Part shown: positions 55,499 through 63,705 of the stretch, piece by piece | How positions within the stretch are numbered: the stretch's first letter is position 1 | Layout of the letters: every line of letters starts with the position of its first letter | From: Verrucomicrobiota bacterium | GTDB lineage: Bacteria > Verrucomicrobiota > Verrucomicrobiia > Verrucomicrobiales > Akkermansiaceae | Assembly: GCA_030835305.1 (NCBI GenBank) | Contig: JAURPJ010000015.1 | Coordinates: 147,564 to 211,563, forward strand | DNA: 64,000 nt | Direction: 5' to 3' | Position numbers and translations under genes: made by a program | The notes under the pieces: model-generated | The model's database searches: none | Seen by the model: the letters and a program-made list of their open reading frames with translations, nothing else | What the model was told of the DNA's origin: nothing

Positions 55499-56935
55499 CT
55501 AATTTCGGGTGCCGGGGAGATAGCGATAGTAGACTTCGAGCATCAGGGTGGCGAGAGCGGTGTTGTAAATTTCGCCGGCCGAGTGCTTGTTGCCGGGCGG
55601 GTTGGGCCACGAGCCGTCCTGGCGTTGATTTTTCACCAATTGGTCACGGAACATCTTGTTGTAGCTTTTCCAGAAAGCGCCGCCTTCGTTCATCGCGGCC
55701 TGTGAAACGTAGTAGTGTTCGTAAAGGTTGGCGTTCTTTTTGAAGTCAAAACGGGAATTCCTCGCGATGTGGGCGATCCCTTGGCGTGCATCAAAATCCC
55801 GGCGTCCGTTGTGTTGCTGGAGGCAAAGCACCCCGGCACCGGTGAGTGGTAAATTTCCTTCGTCCTTTCGGTTGAGATCGTAGCCAAATCCACCGCTGGG
55901 CAACTGGCTGTTGATCAGGGATTTAAGGCCCAGGTCGACGGAGTCCTGCAGTTTCGGGAATTTCGAGCCGGTCGACTTGGCGGCTTTCAGCGCCTGTAGA
56001 TGCCACGCGGTAATCGAGGTGTCGTAGCGACCTCCGTCACTGTAGCGGTAGCCCCAACTGCCTACGGTGTTTTGGGAGTCGATGATCCATTGGACCGCCC
56101 CCTGAACGACTTTCTCGAGATTTGGAATGTGATACCCAAAGGAGCGGCTGAAGAGGTAGCTTTCGCAGAGGGCGTAAGTGGCAATGGCGTGTTCGTAGCA
56201 CCACGGGCCGCCTTCATCGTCAAAGATCCGTCCCTTGTTTTTCATGGCGCGATCGATGAGGTAGACGGTGGCGTTGAAAACGGCTTCGCCGAACTCCTCG
56301 GAGATCGGAGTTTCGCAATGCCCGAGGTAGGTAAGCAGGGCCAATCCGGTGATTCCGCAGCGATGTTCCTCGCCCCAATACCCTTCCTGGTGTTGTTTTT
56401 TGGTCAGGTAGCGGAGCGCGTTGATGACCGCGGTCTCACACTCCGGTGAGCCGCCGGTGGAGGCGAGTCTTGCGAGACGATCGTCGGCATTACAGCGTTT
56501 GCCGGCTCCGCCCGGGACGGTGCCGAAATCCCCGCCGCCGAAGCCCTGATCGGAAGCGCTGCCAAAACCTTCGTCGATCCCAAAAGTCTGATCGAGGGCA
56601 GGCTCAACCATGGTAGGGGCGGCGACAGGGGAGGCGGTGATTGCGGAGATGATTTTCGAGGGAGCCCCTCCTCCCGGCGGAGTAGGTCTGCGTGCGACCT
56701 GAACCTGTGCCTTTTGCTGCGAAGCATCGTTGTCAATTTCTTCCGAGGGGGGCGCGATGTAGGTGACCTGCCGGGGGATGTCCTTTCGGTCGATGGTGAG
56801 ATTGATGAGATAAAGCAGGAATCCGATCAAGAGCATCAGAAGCAGTGCAATAATGACACTGCTAATCGAGGTGGCCCGTCGCTGCGCTGCAATCCAGGCG
56901 AGGACCTCTCTCGATGATTTGACGTGCCGACCCAT
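55499..56935 (-). CDS. Membrane-anchored terpene-cyclase/prenyltransferase-repeat protein
   Basis: A 478-residue protein. A cytoplasmic N-terminus (MGRHVKSSREVLAWIAAQRR) precedes one membrane helix (ISSVIIALLLMLLIGFLLYL), then a Pro/Gly-rich linker to about 165. From about 165 on, squalene-cyclase-like repeats: TKKQHQEGYWGEEHRCGITG, IDSQNTVGSWGYRYSDGGRY, LINSQLPSGGFGYDL and VKNQRQDGSWPNPPGNKH (QxxxG.W pattern). Such alpha/alpha-toroid domains bind substrates without necessarily being enzymes; a DxDD catalytic motif was not found, so cyclase activity is doubtful. The M56-type gene is 72 bp upstream on the same strand. Confidence 0.8.
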   Translation of the reverse strand: MGRHVKSSREVLAWIAAQRRATSISSVIIALLLMLLIGFLLYLINLTIDRKDIPRQVTYIAPPSEEIDNDASQQKAQVQVARRPTPPGGGAPSKIISAITASPVAAPTMVEPALDQTFGIDEGFGSASDQGFGGGDFGTVPGGAGKRCNADDRLARLASTGGSPECETAVINALRYLTKKQHQEGYWGEEHRCGITGLALLTYLGHCETPISEEFGEAVFNATVYLIDRAMKNKGRIFDDEGGPWCYEHAIATYALCESYLFSRSFGYHIPNLEKVVQGAVQWIIDSQNTVGSWGYRYSDGGRYDTSITAWHLQALKAAKSTGSKFPKLQDSVDLGLKSLINSQLPSGGFGYDLNRKDEGNLPLTGAGVLCLQQHNGRRDFDARQGIAHIARNSRFDFKKNANLYEHYYVSQAAMNEGGAFWKSYNKMFRDQLVKNQRQDGSWPNPPGNKHSAGEIYNTALATLMLEVYYRYLPGTRN

Positions 56936-57007
56936 TCGTTTATAGGAACGTGCCGTAGGTCCGGGAACTTTCCAGAGTCGATTTCGGTTGATAAGAAAAT
57001 CTTTGCT

Positions 57008-57940
57008 CTAATCGCCGGGAAAGGGGTCGGCACTGAAGCGAAGATCAACTTCGTTCATGGGGGGCGCGAGCGGTGCCTTTGCGCGTTCCGGAACGAAGCG
57101 GATCATGCTCATCGCGATGGCGCTGCTCGCAGTCAGCAAAATGAGTCCGGAAAGAAGGACCGAGCCTCGCCGGCCACCTCGCGAAAGAAAGATGATGCGC
57201 TCGCGCAGGGGCACATGGCCTGCCATGGCAAGAGAAAGCGGGGGAGCGGAGGCCGATTGGGCCACGTCGCAAAGCGCATTGGCATAGATGCGGGGGTCAG
57301 TTCCTTTTTCAACCAAGTGAGCATCGCAGGCATATTCGCACTGGGAGAGGAAAGTGCGACGCAACCACCACACTGCGGGATTAAACCAATGAAGGACGCA
57401 GACGATATGCGCGAGTGTGGCCATCCAAAGGTCGCGACGCTGGACGTGGCCAAGCTCATGAAGGAGCGCCATCTTAAGTGTCTGGGGAGACCAGTCAGTG
57501 GAGCTCTCGGGCAGGTAAATTCGTGGGCGGATCAACCCGGAGACGACTGGCGAAGTGAGCCTTGGATGAATGCGCAGGTCGACTCGTCTGGAGATGCCGA
57601 GTTCAGCGAGTGTCTCTTGAAAGGCCGGGAGATCATTGGCCAGTCTCGATTCACGATTCCAGCGTTGCATTGAGAGGACATCAATGAGTCCACGTAGTCC
57701 GAAAAAAAGAAAGCCGACGGTCCAAATTGCGGGGAAAACCCAGGGGCTCAGCGATGAGTTGGATTCGCTATTTCCAGCGACCGTGACCGAGTATTTGGGG
57801 AGGAAATTGAGAAGAGGGAGGACAAGAAGGAGCCCAAGGATGGCGACAGTGACCCGGGGGTCGGTGGCGGGATTCCGTCGCACGAAAACCCACATCGCCA
57901 AGGTCGCGAGGAGGGAGAAGACTAGCGAAGGAATGAGCAT
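57008..57940 (-). CDS. M56-family (BlaR1/MecR1-like) membrane metalloprotease without a sensor domain
   Basis: A 310-residue protein with membrane helices at about 2-20, 32-46 and 66-88, then the zinc protease: LLHELGHVQRRDL (HExxH), WFNPAVWWLRRTF and SQCEYACDAHLVEKG (third ligand), with a last helix near 270. In BlaR1 the protease cleaves the BlaI repressor after an extracellular penicillin-binding sensor is acylated. Here no sensor domain follows, as in many non-resistance M56 proteins. The BlaI-like gene ends nine bases upstream; the pair is a likely regulatory unit. Its signal is unknown. Confidence 0.9.
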   Translation of the reverse strand: MLIPSLVFSLLATLAMWVFVRRNPATDPRVTVAILGLLLVLPLLNFLPKYSVTVAGNSESNSSLSPWVFPAIWTVGFLFFGLRGLIDVLSMQRWNRESRLANDLPAFQETLAELGISRRVDLRIHPRLTSPVVSGLIRPRIYLPESSTDWSPQTLKMALLHELGHVQRRDLWMATLAHIVCVLHWFNPAVWWLRRTFLSQCEYACDAHLVEKGTDPRIYANALCDVAQSASAPPLSLAMAGHVPLRERIIFLSRGGRRGSVLLSGLILLTASSAIAMSMIRFVPERAKAPLAPPMNEVDLRFSADPFPGD

Positions 57941-57949
57941 GGCTTGCGA

Positions 57950-58318
57950 CTACTTGATGAGTTTGCGAATCTCGGCGATTTCCTTTTCGCTGAGCTGCTG
58001 ATCGCTCGGATCGAGAAGAGCGGCGACGAGGTTCTCGGGCTTTCCTTTAAAGAAGGTTCCCAAGAGGTTTTTGAGAGCCGTGCGCTTGGCCTTGTTCTCA
58101 TTGATAACGGGACTGTAAAGATAGCGGCGTCCTTCCTTGGAGTGCTTCACCATGTCCTTGTTTTCAAGGGTGGCGAGAAGCGCCCGGACAGCTGAGTAGG
58201 AAGGAGGATCAGGTAGTTCGTCCTGCACATCCTGGGCGGTGGCTTCTCCCAAACGATACAGGATATCGAGGATCTGTCGTTCGCGACGCGAGAGTTCACC
58301 TTTTTCCAAACGGTTCAT
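57950..58318 (-). CDS. BlaI/MecI/CopY-family winged-helix repressor
   Basis: A 122-residue repressor. The ATG at 58318 (MNRLEKGELSRRERQILDIL) is used because the winged helix starts there. ATAQDVQDELPDPPSYSAVR is the HTH with its recognition helix, ALLATLENKDMVKHSKEGRR and YLYSPVINENKAKR follow, and the C-terminal helix dimerises. It lies directly before the M56 protease gene. A 14 bp palindrome sits 31 bp upstream of the start. It should repress its own operon until the M56 protease inactivates it. It diverges from the DinG-family gene. Confidence 0.92.
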   Translation of the reverse strand: MNRLEKGELSRRERQILDILYRLGEATAQDVQDELPDPPSYSAVRALLATLENKDMVKHSKEGRRYLYSPVINENKAKRTALKNLLGTFFKGKPENLVAALLDPSDQQLSEKEIAEIRKLIK

Positions 58319-58349
58319 AAGGAGACCGTAATGGATGCTAAAAAACCTG

Positions 58350-58363
58350 CAACATAAATGTTG
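58350..58363. promoter_or_regulatory. Palindrome upstream of the BlaI-like gene, candidate operator
   Basis: CAACAT-AA-ATGTTG, a perfect 6+2+6 palindrome located 31 bp before the repressor ATG and 69 bp before the helicase start. Size, symmetry and position suit BlaI-family operators, which are short AT-centred palindromes, but the sequence differs from the classic TACA..TGTA site. Confidence 0.5.
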
Positions 58364-58432
58364 GAAAATCAGCATAGAGCTTCTTGTGGTGATGACAGTT
58401 GAATTTGCCGGCGCGAGAAGCTACCCAGAGGG

Positions 58433-60415
58433 GTGATTTCGCTTGGTGGTGGTAATTCGTTCGGAGATGAGATGCGGATGGTTTTTTCGGAGACCGGTCT
58501 GCTCTCGAAATCTCCCGACTTTGAATACCGTGCCGAGCAGCAGCAAATGGCGGGCGAAGTGGCCGATGCGCTGGAGGGCGGGCGTTCCCTGGTGATTGAG
58601 GCCGGAACCGGAGTGGGTAAGTCGCTGGCTTATCTCATCCCGGCGGTGGAGTATGCCATTCGCGAAGGAAAGAAGGCGGTGATTTCAACGCACACCATTA
58701 ATCTGCAAGAGCAATTGATAGGGAAGGATTTACCAATTGTGCGTAAGCTTTTGGCGGAGCCATTTGAAGCAGCTCTTTTGAAAGGGCGGGGGAATTATCT
58801 GTGTCCGATGAGGTTGCGTCGGGCCATGGACAACGGCGGCGATCTTTTCACCTCGAGCGAGCAGGAGGAGCTCATGGAGATTTGGAAATGGGCGGAGTCG
58901 ACTCGCGACGGGACCAAGAGCGATTTGGATTTCGACCCCTCACTCAAGGTGTGGTTGCAGGTTTGCAGCGAATCGCACATCTGCACGCAGCGGACGTGCG
59001 GGCCACGAGGAAATTGTTTTTTTCAGGAAGCCCGGAAGTTTGCTCAAAGCGCCCGCGTTCTGGTGGTGAATCACAGTCTTTTTTTCTCGCTGCTCAATCC
59101 TGAGGAGGAGATGAATGAAAACGAATCGGGTTTTCTGGTTCCGAATGATTTTGTAATTTTTGACGAAGCGCACACCTTGGAGGCGGTGGCTGCGAAGTCG
59201 CTGGGTTTGCGGCTCAGCCAGACGGGATTGCGATTTGATTTGCAGCGACTGTATCATCCAAAAACTGGCAAGGGCTTGTTGAAGTATGCCCAGGCGACGG
59301 AAGCGATGGATTGTGCGAAAAAGGTCCTCGAAGAAGCGGATGATTTTTTCGAAAATATTGGTGATGCTGTGACTTTTGGCGAATGGGGCCGTGAGTGTCG
59401 CGTGCGGCAACCGGAATTGGTTGAGAACACACTGGCGGGGCCGCTGCGTGAATGTTGGACTGCGATCGAAGAGGTCGCTGAAGAGACGGAAGACGACACC
59501 CGCAAGGGTGAGTTGATGGAAGGGGCGCGGCGTCTCCGTGAGATGCACGGTGGCCTGAAAATGTTTCTCGATCAGGAAGATGGCGGGAGCGTTTATTGGG
59601 TCGAGAAGTCGGGCTATGAGGGAACCTCATTCACCCTGAATGCCGCGCCTGTTGATGTGGCGGACCGTCTGCGTCCGCTTCTTTTTGGGCCCGACAAAAC
59701 CTGTATCACCACGAGCGCAACTCTGGGAACGGGCGATGACCAGTTGAGCTATTTCCGAGAGCGTATTGGCGCGCAGCATGTTCCCGCGGTGAAGATCGGG
59801 AGTCCCTTCGACTATCAAAAGCAGATGGCGATTTACGTCATGAAGTCGATGCCGGATCCACGCGACGATGATTACGAGGACATGTTGATCCACTGGATCG
59901 AACGGGTGGTGAAAAAGTCCGAAGGGCGCGCTTTTGTCCTCTTCACCAGTCACCGGCTTTTGCGATCGGTCGCGGAGAGCATGGAGGAGTTTTTCGACGA
60001 TCACGGGTGGACTCTTCTCGCGCAAGGGATGGGAATGCCACGCCAGAAAATGGTCGAGGAATTTCGCAAGGATGTGCACAGTGTTCTATTCGGGACCGAG
60101 AGTTTTTGGGCGGGAGTTGATGTGCCCGGAGAAGCGCTCAGCAACGTCATCATCACACGGCTCCCCTTTGCTGTGCCGGATCATCCGCTGACGGCAGCTC
60201 GTTTGGAAGAGATCGAAGCCGAGGGCGGAAATCCCTTTATGCAGTATTCCGTTCCGGAAGCGGTGATCAAACTCCGCCAGGGGGTGGGCCGCTTGATCCG
60301 GACAAAAAAGGACGAAGGGATGGTGGTGATTCTCGATAATCGAGTCGTCACTAAGCGTTATGGAAAATCTTTTCTGGCCGCCCTTCCTCCGGCTCCGGTG
60401 AAAATTGTGCCGTAG
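58433..60415 (+). CDS. DinG/XPD-like ATP-dependent DNA helicase
   Basis: A 660-residue superfamily 2 helicase. A GTG at 58433 is used; an ATG at 58472 has a GGAG nearby and gives a 13-residue shorter protein. Walker A IEAGTGVGKSLAYLIPA (about 65), iron-sulfur cysteines at NYLCPMRL (about 121-128) and VCSESHICTQRTC...GNC (about 180-199), DEAH box FVIFDEAHTLE (about 240-250), and motifs V-VI: AFVLFTSHRLLRSVAE and VIKLRQGVGRLIRT (R finger). Matches bacterial DinG and XPD-type helicases that unwind R-loops and help repair. It diverges from blaI and abuts aroD with no gap between the stop codons. Confidence 0.93.
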   Translation: MISLGGGNSFGDEMRMVFSETGLLSKSPDFEYRAEQQQMAGEVADALEGGRSLVIEAGTGVGKSLAYLIPAVEYAIREGKKAVISTHTINLQEQLIGKDLPIVRKLLAEPFEAALLKGRGNYLCPMRLRRAMDNGGDLFTSSEQEELMEIWKWAESTRDGTKSDLDFDPSLKVWLQVCSESHICTQRTCGPRGNCFFQEARKFAQSARVLVVNHSLFFSLLNPEEEMNENESGFLVPNDFVIFDEAHTLEAVAAKSLGLRLSQTGLRFDLQRLYHPKTGKGLLKYAQATEAMDCAKKVLEEADDFFENIGDAVTFGEWGRECRVRQPELVENTLAGPLRECWTAIEEVAEETEDDTRKGELMEGARRLREMHGGLKMFLDQEDGGSVYWVEKSGYEGTSFTLNAAPVDVADRLRPLLFGPDKTCITTSATLGTGDDQLSYFRERIGAQHVPAVKIGSPFDYQKQMAIYVMKSMPDPRDDDYEDMLIHWIERVVKKSEGRAFVLFTSHRLLRSVAESMEEFFDDHGWTLLAQGMGMPRQKMVEEFRKDVHSVLFGTESFWAGVDVPGEALSNVIITRLPFAVPDHPLTAARLEEIEAEGGNPFMQYSVPEAVIKLRQGVGRLIRTKKDEGMVVILDNRVVTKRYGKSFLAALPPAPVKIVP

Positions 60416-61087
60416 TTAAATCGCAAGAGTGGCCTTGAGTAATTCAGCGGGCCACTGGTTAGGGGCGGTCGGGGTAATCCCCAGATACCCATAGTTTAAA
60501 AGCGATCCCGCTTCGGCCATCAGGGGTCGGGCCGCCGCGCCGAGAGGTCCCATGCCCATGACGGACAAAGCGCGTCCGGGAAGATACTCAAAAATCGCGA
60601 GATGCTTGATAACATCCTTCGTCGACTGCGTCATGAGGGCGAACTTGTGAATGTCGACCCGTGGATCGATTTTTTCGGCCAGCGATTCAGGCTCCGGAGT
60701 CGCGGTGAAATCGTGGTAGGAGCCGATCAGAGGAACTCCGAGGCTCCTGGCTTCGTCAATGACCCCGCTGAAAGCATCCAGGTCACGGAGTTCAATGTCG
60801 ATGAGCGAAGCCTGTGGCAGGAATGAGCGATAAGCATCCGCTCTTTCTTCTATGGACCAGTAGCTTTGACCGCCTTCCTCCGGACCCCTTGCGGTCACTA
60901 GGAGGGGCAGTGGACAATCCCTTGCGAAGTGATGCACATTTTCTCCAGTTCCCATTGAATCGAGCCGCAATTCCACCACATCACAACCGGCCGGGGTGGT
61001 GGAAAGAGTCATGGAGTCGGCAATTGCCCCGACAACGAGTCTTTTCCCGTCCGATAAATGTTGGTGAACTGGCCCTCGCTGCGTCAT
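60416..61087 (-). CDS. aroD: Type I 3-dehydroquinate dehydratase
   Basis: A 223-residue AroD, the third shikimate-pathway step. The ATG at 61087 is chosen because a longer frame (to 61156) adds no homologous residues. VVELRLDSM (E and R at the active site), LLVTARGPEEGG, SLIDIELRD, LIGSYHDFTATPE (catalytic His) and VDIHKFALMTQSTKD (Schiff-base Lys) appear in the expected order, then SVMGMGPLGAAARPL. It ends at 60416, directly against the stop of the DinG-family gene (60415), with no bases between. Confidence 0.93.
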   Translation of the reverse strand: MTQRGPVHQHLSDGKRLVVGAIADSMTLSTTPAGCDVVELRLDSMGTGENVHHFARDCPLPLLVTARGPEEGGQSYWSIEERADAYRSFLPQASLIDIELRDLDAFSGVIDEARSLGVPLIGSYHDFTATPEPESLAEKIDPRVDIHKFALMTQSTKDVIKHLAIFEYLPGRALSVMGMGPLGAAARPLMAEAGSLLNYGYLGITPTAPNQWPAELLKATLAI

Positions 61088-61243
61088 GGACGGAGAGTGG
61101 GGTGGGGGATTTATATTTGTCAAAGTCCTTCGGCCAGAATCGTTGATCGCTGTCAACTGTTAAAAAAACAAGCCGGATCACGGTTTTTTGCTAGCCGCCC
61201 CCCGTGCGGATTTCATAGCGTCCGCAAATCCTTTCAACAAATC

Positions 61244-61873
61244 ATGAACATACAGAGATTTCTTCAATCCATTCTCCCTCTGGCGTGCGGTCTGAGCCTC
61301 TCCACCAGCGCTTTCGGACAGCTTGAGGTTTCAAAAGATGCGAAGTTTAAGGTTGATGATCCGAAGTTTACCGAATTGCAGTCTCCCGATATTCAGGATG
61401 GCAATGCCAAGAATTTCAAACCCAAAGACTGGCTCGAGGTTGAGGTGAAGTTGCAGCCAGGCCGCCTGCGCAATGAGCCCAAGGACGGGTATCTTGATCA
61501 GATCAATGTCAATTGGCACGTCGTTGTTAAAGGGCAGGATCGCAAAGCCTACAAGATCAGCAAAACGGTCACCTATGTGAACATTCCGGTTGATGAGCCT
61601 GTTTTTGTCTCAATTTACATTTCTCCGAACACGCTCAAGCGGATCACCGGTAGCACCAAGGCCAGTAAATCGGATCTCGAAGCCATCGGCGGTGAGATTG
61701 AGTGGGGTGGCAAAATGGTCGGCTTCTTTAGCCACGGCCAAAAAGCCGGCTGGTGGCGCGAAGCTTTGAAGGGGGTCGAAGCGACTTCGAAATTTCCTCT
61801 GCTCGACAAAACCCAAACTCCTTTTGCCGCACTTTGGTACGACCGTTACGCCGAAGTTCAGCCGAAAGACTGA
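61244..61873 (+). CDS. Exported protein of the PilM/type IV pilus-like locus (Amuc_1102-like position)
   Basis: A 209-residue exported protein. The ATG at 61244 begins a signal peptide (MNIQRFLQSILPLACGLSLS...FG). The mature part is beta-rich with DWLEVEVKLQPGR and DEPVFVSIYIS, then GGEIEWGGKMVGFFSHGQKA and PFAALWYDRYAEVQ. I recognise it by length, signal peptide and position: it stands directly upstream of pilM as Amuc_1102 does in Akkermansia muciniphila. Its molecular job is unknown; in that species the neighbours belong to a type IV pilus-like surface system. Confidence 0.7.
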   Translation: MNIQRFLQSILPLACGLSLSTSAFGQLEVSKDAKFKVDDPKFTELQSPDIQDGNAKNFKPKDWLEVEVKLQPGRLRNEPKDGYLDQINVNWHVVVKGQDRKAYKISKTVTYVNIPVDEPVFVSIYISPNTLKRITGSTKASKSDLEAIGGEIEWGGKMVGFFSHGQKAGWWREALKGVEATSKFPLLDKTQTPFAALWYDRYAEVQPKD

Positions 61874-61923
61874 AGCTTTGGGCCACTTCTTACTAATTTT
61901 CTCCACATCCACAAATAAAAACT

Positions 61924-63678
61924 ATGGCTGACCAACAGTCGATCATTGCACTTAATATCGGTTCTCAAAGGATCTCCATGGGCGTTTTCGCCCCGACCAA
62001 AAAAGGTCTGATCCTCAAGAAATACGCCGCCACCAGTATCCTCGCAGACCCCGCTACGGAAGCCGCGCGCATCCCACAGGTCCAGCTTGCCATTAAAGAG
62101 CTCGCCCAGGGACTCAAGGTTGACAAGCAAAAGACTGCCTACGCTCTTTCGGGGCAGTCGGTCTTTGTGCGTTTCGTCAAACTTCCGCCACTCGAAACCG
62201 AGAACATGGGGGAGCTAGTGCGATTTGAAGCCCAGCAAAATGTTCCCTTCCCCATCGACGAGGTGGTTTGGGACTGGGAGAAGCTGGAGACCGATGGCAT
62301 TGAAAACGAGGTTGTGCTGGTCGCCATCAAGGCCGACTCTCTGAACGATCTGAACTCGGTTGTTGCTGATACCGGTCTCGGCACCCGTCTGGTCGACTCG
62401 GCTCCGACTGCTCTTTATAATTCTTTCCGCTACAATTATCCGGGACTGGAGGAATGTGTCCTCTTGCTAGATATCGGTGCGAAAACATCCAATCTGATTT
62501 ATGCCGATGGAAAGAAGTTCTTCACTCGCTCGGTTACGATTGGTGGAGCCAATCTCACCAGTGCAATTGCGAAGGAATACAATGTTGCCTTCGCCGAGGC
62601 CGAAAACAGCAAGCTGACCAGCGGACTGGTGACCCTCGGAGGAGGTCACGCCGGACAACTGGACGAAGCAACTGCCGCTCTCGGTACAGTGGTCCGGAAT
62701 GCCCTGACCCGCCTCACCGCGGAGATTCAGCGCACTAACACTCTTTTCCGAAGCCAACAGGGCGGAAACGCTCCGCAGAAGGTTCTTCTTGCTGGCGGAA
62801 CGGCCAATCTTCCCTATCTTCGCGAGTTCCTCGAGGAGAAGCTCAACCTTCCTGTCGAAACCTTCAATCCGCTTCAACGGATTTCGGTCGGCAAGGGAGT
62901 CGATGTCGATGCCATCGGTCGCGAAGCCCACCAACTCGGCGAGCTTGTCGGTCTTGCTTTGCGCGCTTCGGACAACGCTCCGATCAACATTGACCTGGTC
63001 CCCGAAGCCGTTCAGGCCCAGCGGGATATTACCCGCCGGAAGCCTGCCCTTATCGCGGCTTCGGCTCTGTTTATCGCTGGGCTCGGCGCTTGGGCTGGTT
63101 TTAAGATCAAGTCGGTCGGCGATGGCGAGGCTCATCTTGCCAAGCTCGTTCAGGAGGCTCAAACCATTCAGCAGTCCGCCACCAAGATCAAAAAGCTTCT
63201 CAAGGATGAGGAGAAGAGTGTGGGGCTCATCAATGCATACGCAGCAGCCGAAAACGGCCGCCTAAGCTTCATCAAAACCTGGAACGACGTGTCCTCGGCT
63301 TTCGTGAGCGAGAATGTCTGGCTGACGGATTTTGAATATCGCACCAAGTATCAAGTCACTGGCGACGCCGAGAGCGATCCGGTCATGGACGAGAGCTTCG
63401 CGACCACCACTCCCGGCAATTCTCCCCTGATGAAGGAAGAGACATGGGTCGACAGCGTGATCATCAGAGGCCTGCACCTGAACAAGCAGACCGAGGTTCT
63501 TGATATTCTCGAAAAGTTCAAAGGATCCGAAATCTTTAAGTTTGTCGATGCCAAGGGCAAGCCCATCCCGGACAACCAACTAGCCCGAATCAAGGCGACA
63601 CCCGAACAAGAGACCAACGACTACGCAGCTCCGTTTGAGATGCTCATTCCGCTGAAGACTCCGTTCCAACACAAATAA
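61924..63678 (+). CDS. PilM-like type IV pilus assembly protein
   Basis: A 584-residue PilM-family protein. N-terminal MADQQSIIALNIGSQRISMG (actin-like phosphate 1), VFVRFVKLPPLETENMGELV, FEAQQNVPFPIDEVVWDWEK, LLLDIGAKTSNLIY (second phosphate loop) and ITRSVTIGGANLTSAI-like FTRSVTIGGANLTSAI, VLLAGGTANLPYLREFLEEK and GLALRASDNAPINIDLVP. About 200 extra residues at the C-terminus start with a membrane helix (ALIAASALFIAGLGAWAGFK), like a PilN fusion, followed by a coiled-coil-like part. PilM binds PilN on the cytoplasmic face of the inner membrane. Matches the Amuc_1101 position. Confidence 0.9.
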   Translation: MADQQSIIALNIGSQRISMGVFAPTKKGLILKKYAATSILADPATEAARIPQVQLAIKELAQGLKVDKQKTAYALSGQSVFVRFVKLPPLETENMGELVRFEAQQNVPFPIDEVVWDWEKLETDGIENEVVLVAIKADSLNDLNSVVADTGLGTRLVDSAPTALYNSFRYNYPGLEECVLLLDIGAKTSNLIYADGKKFFTRSVTIGGANLTSAIAKEYNVAFAEAENSKLTSGLVTLGGGHAGQLDEATAALGTVVRNALTRLTAEIQRTNTLFRSQQGGNAPQKVLLAGGTANLPYLREFLEEKLNLPVETFNPLQRISVGKGVDVDAIGREAHQLGELVGLALRASDNAPINIDLVPEAVQAQRDITRRKPALIAASALFIAGLGAWAGFKIKSVGDGEAHLAKLVQEAQTIQQSATKIKKLLKDEEKSVGLINAYAAAENGRLSFIKTWNDVSSAFVSENVWLTDFEYRTKYQVTGDAESDPVMDESFATTTPGNSPLMKEETWVDSVIIRGLHLNKQTEVLDILEKFKGSEIFKFVDAKGKPIPDNQLARIKATPEQETNDYAAPFEMLIPLKTPFQHK

Positions 63679-63705
63679 ATCACACACACCCCAAAATCAC
63701 TTACT

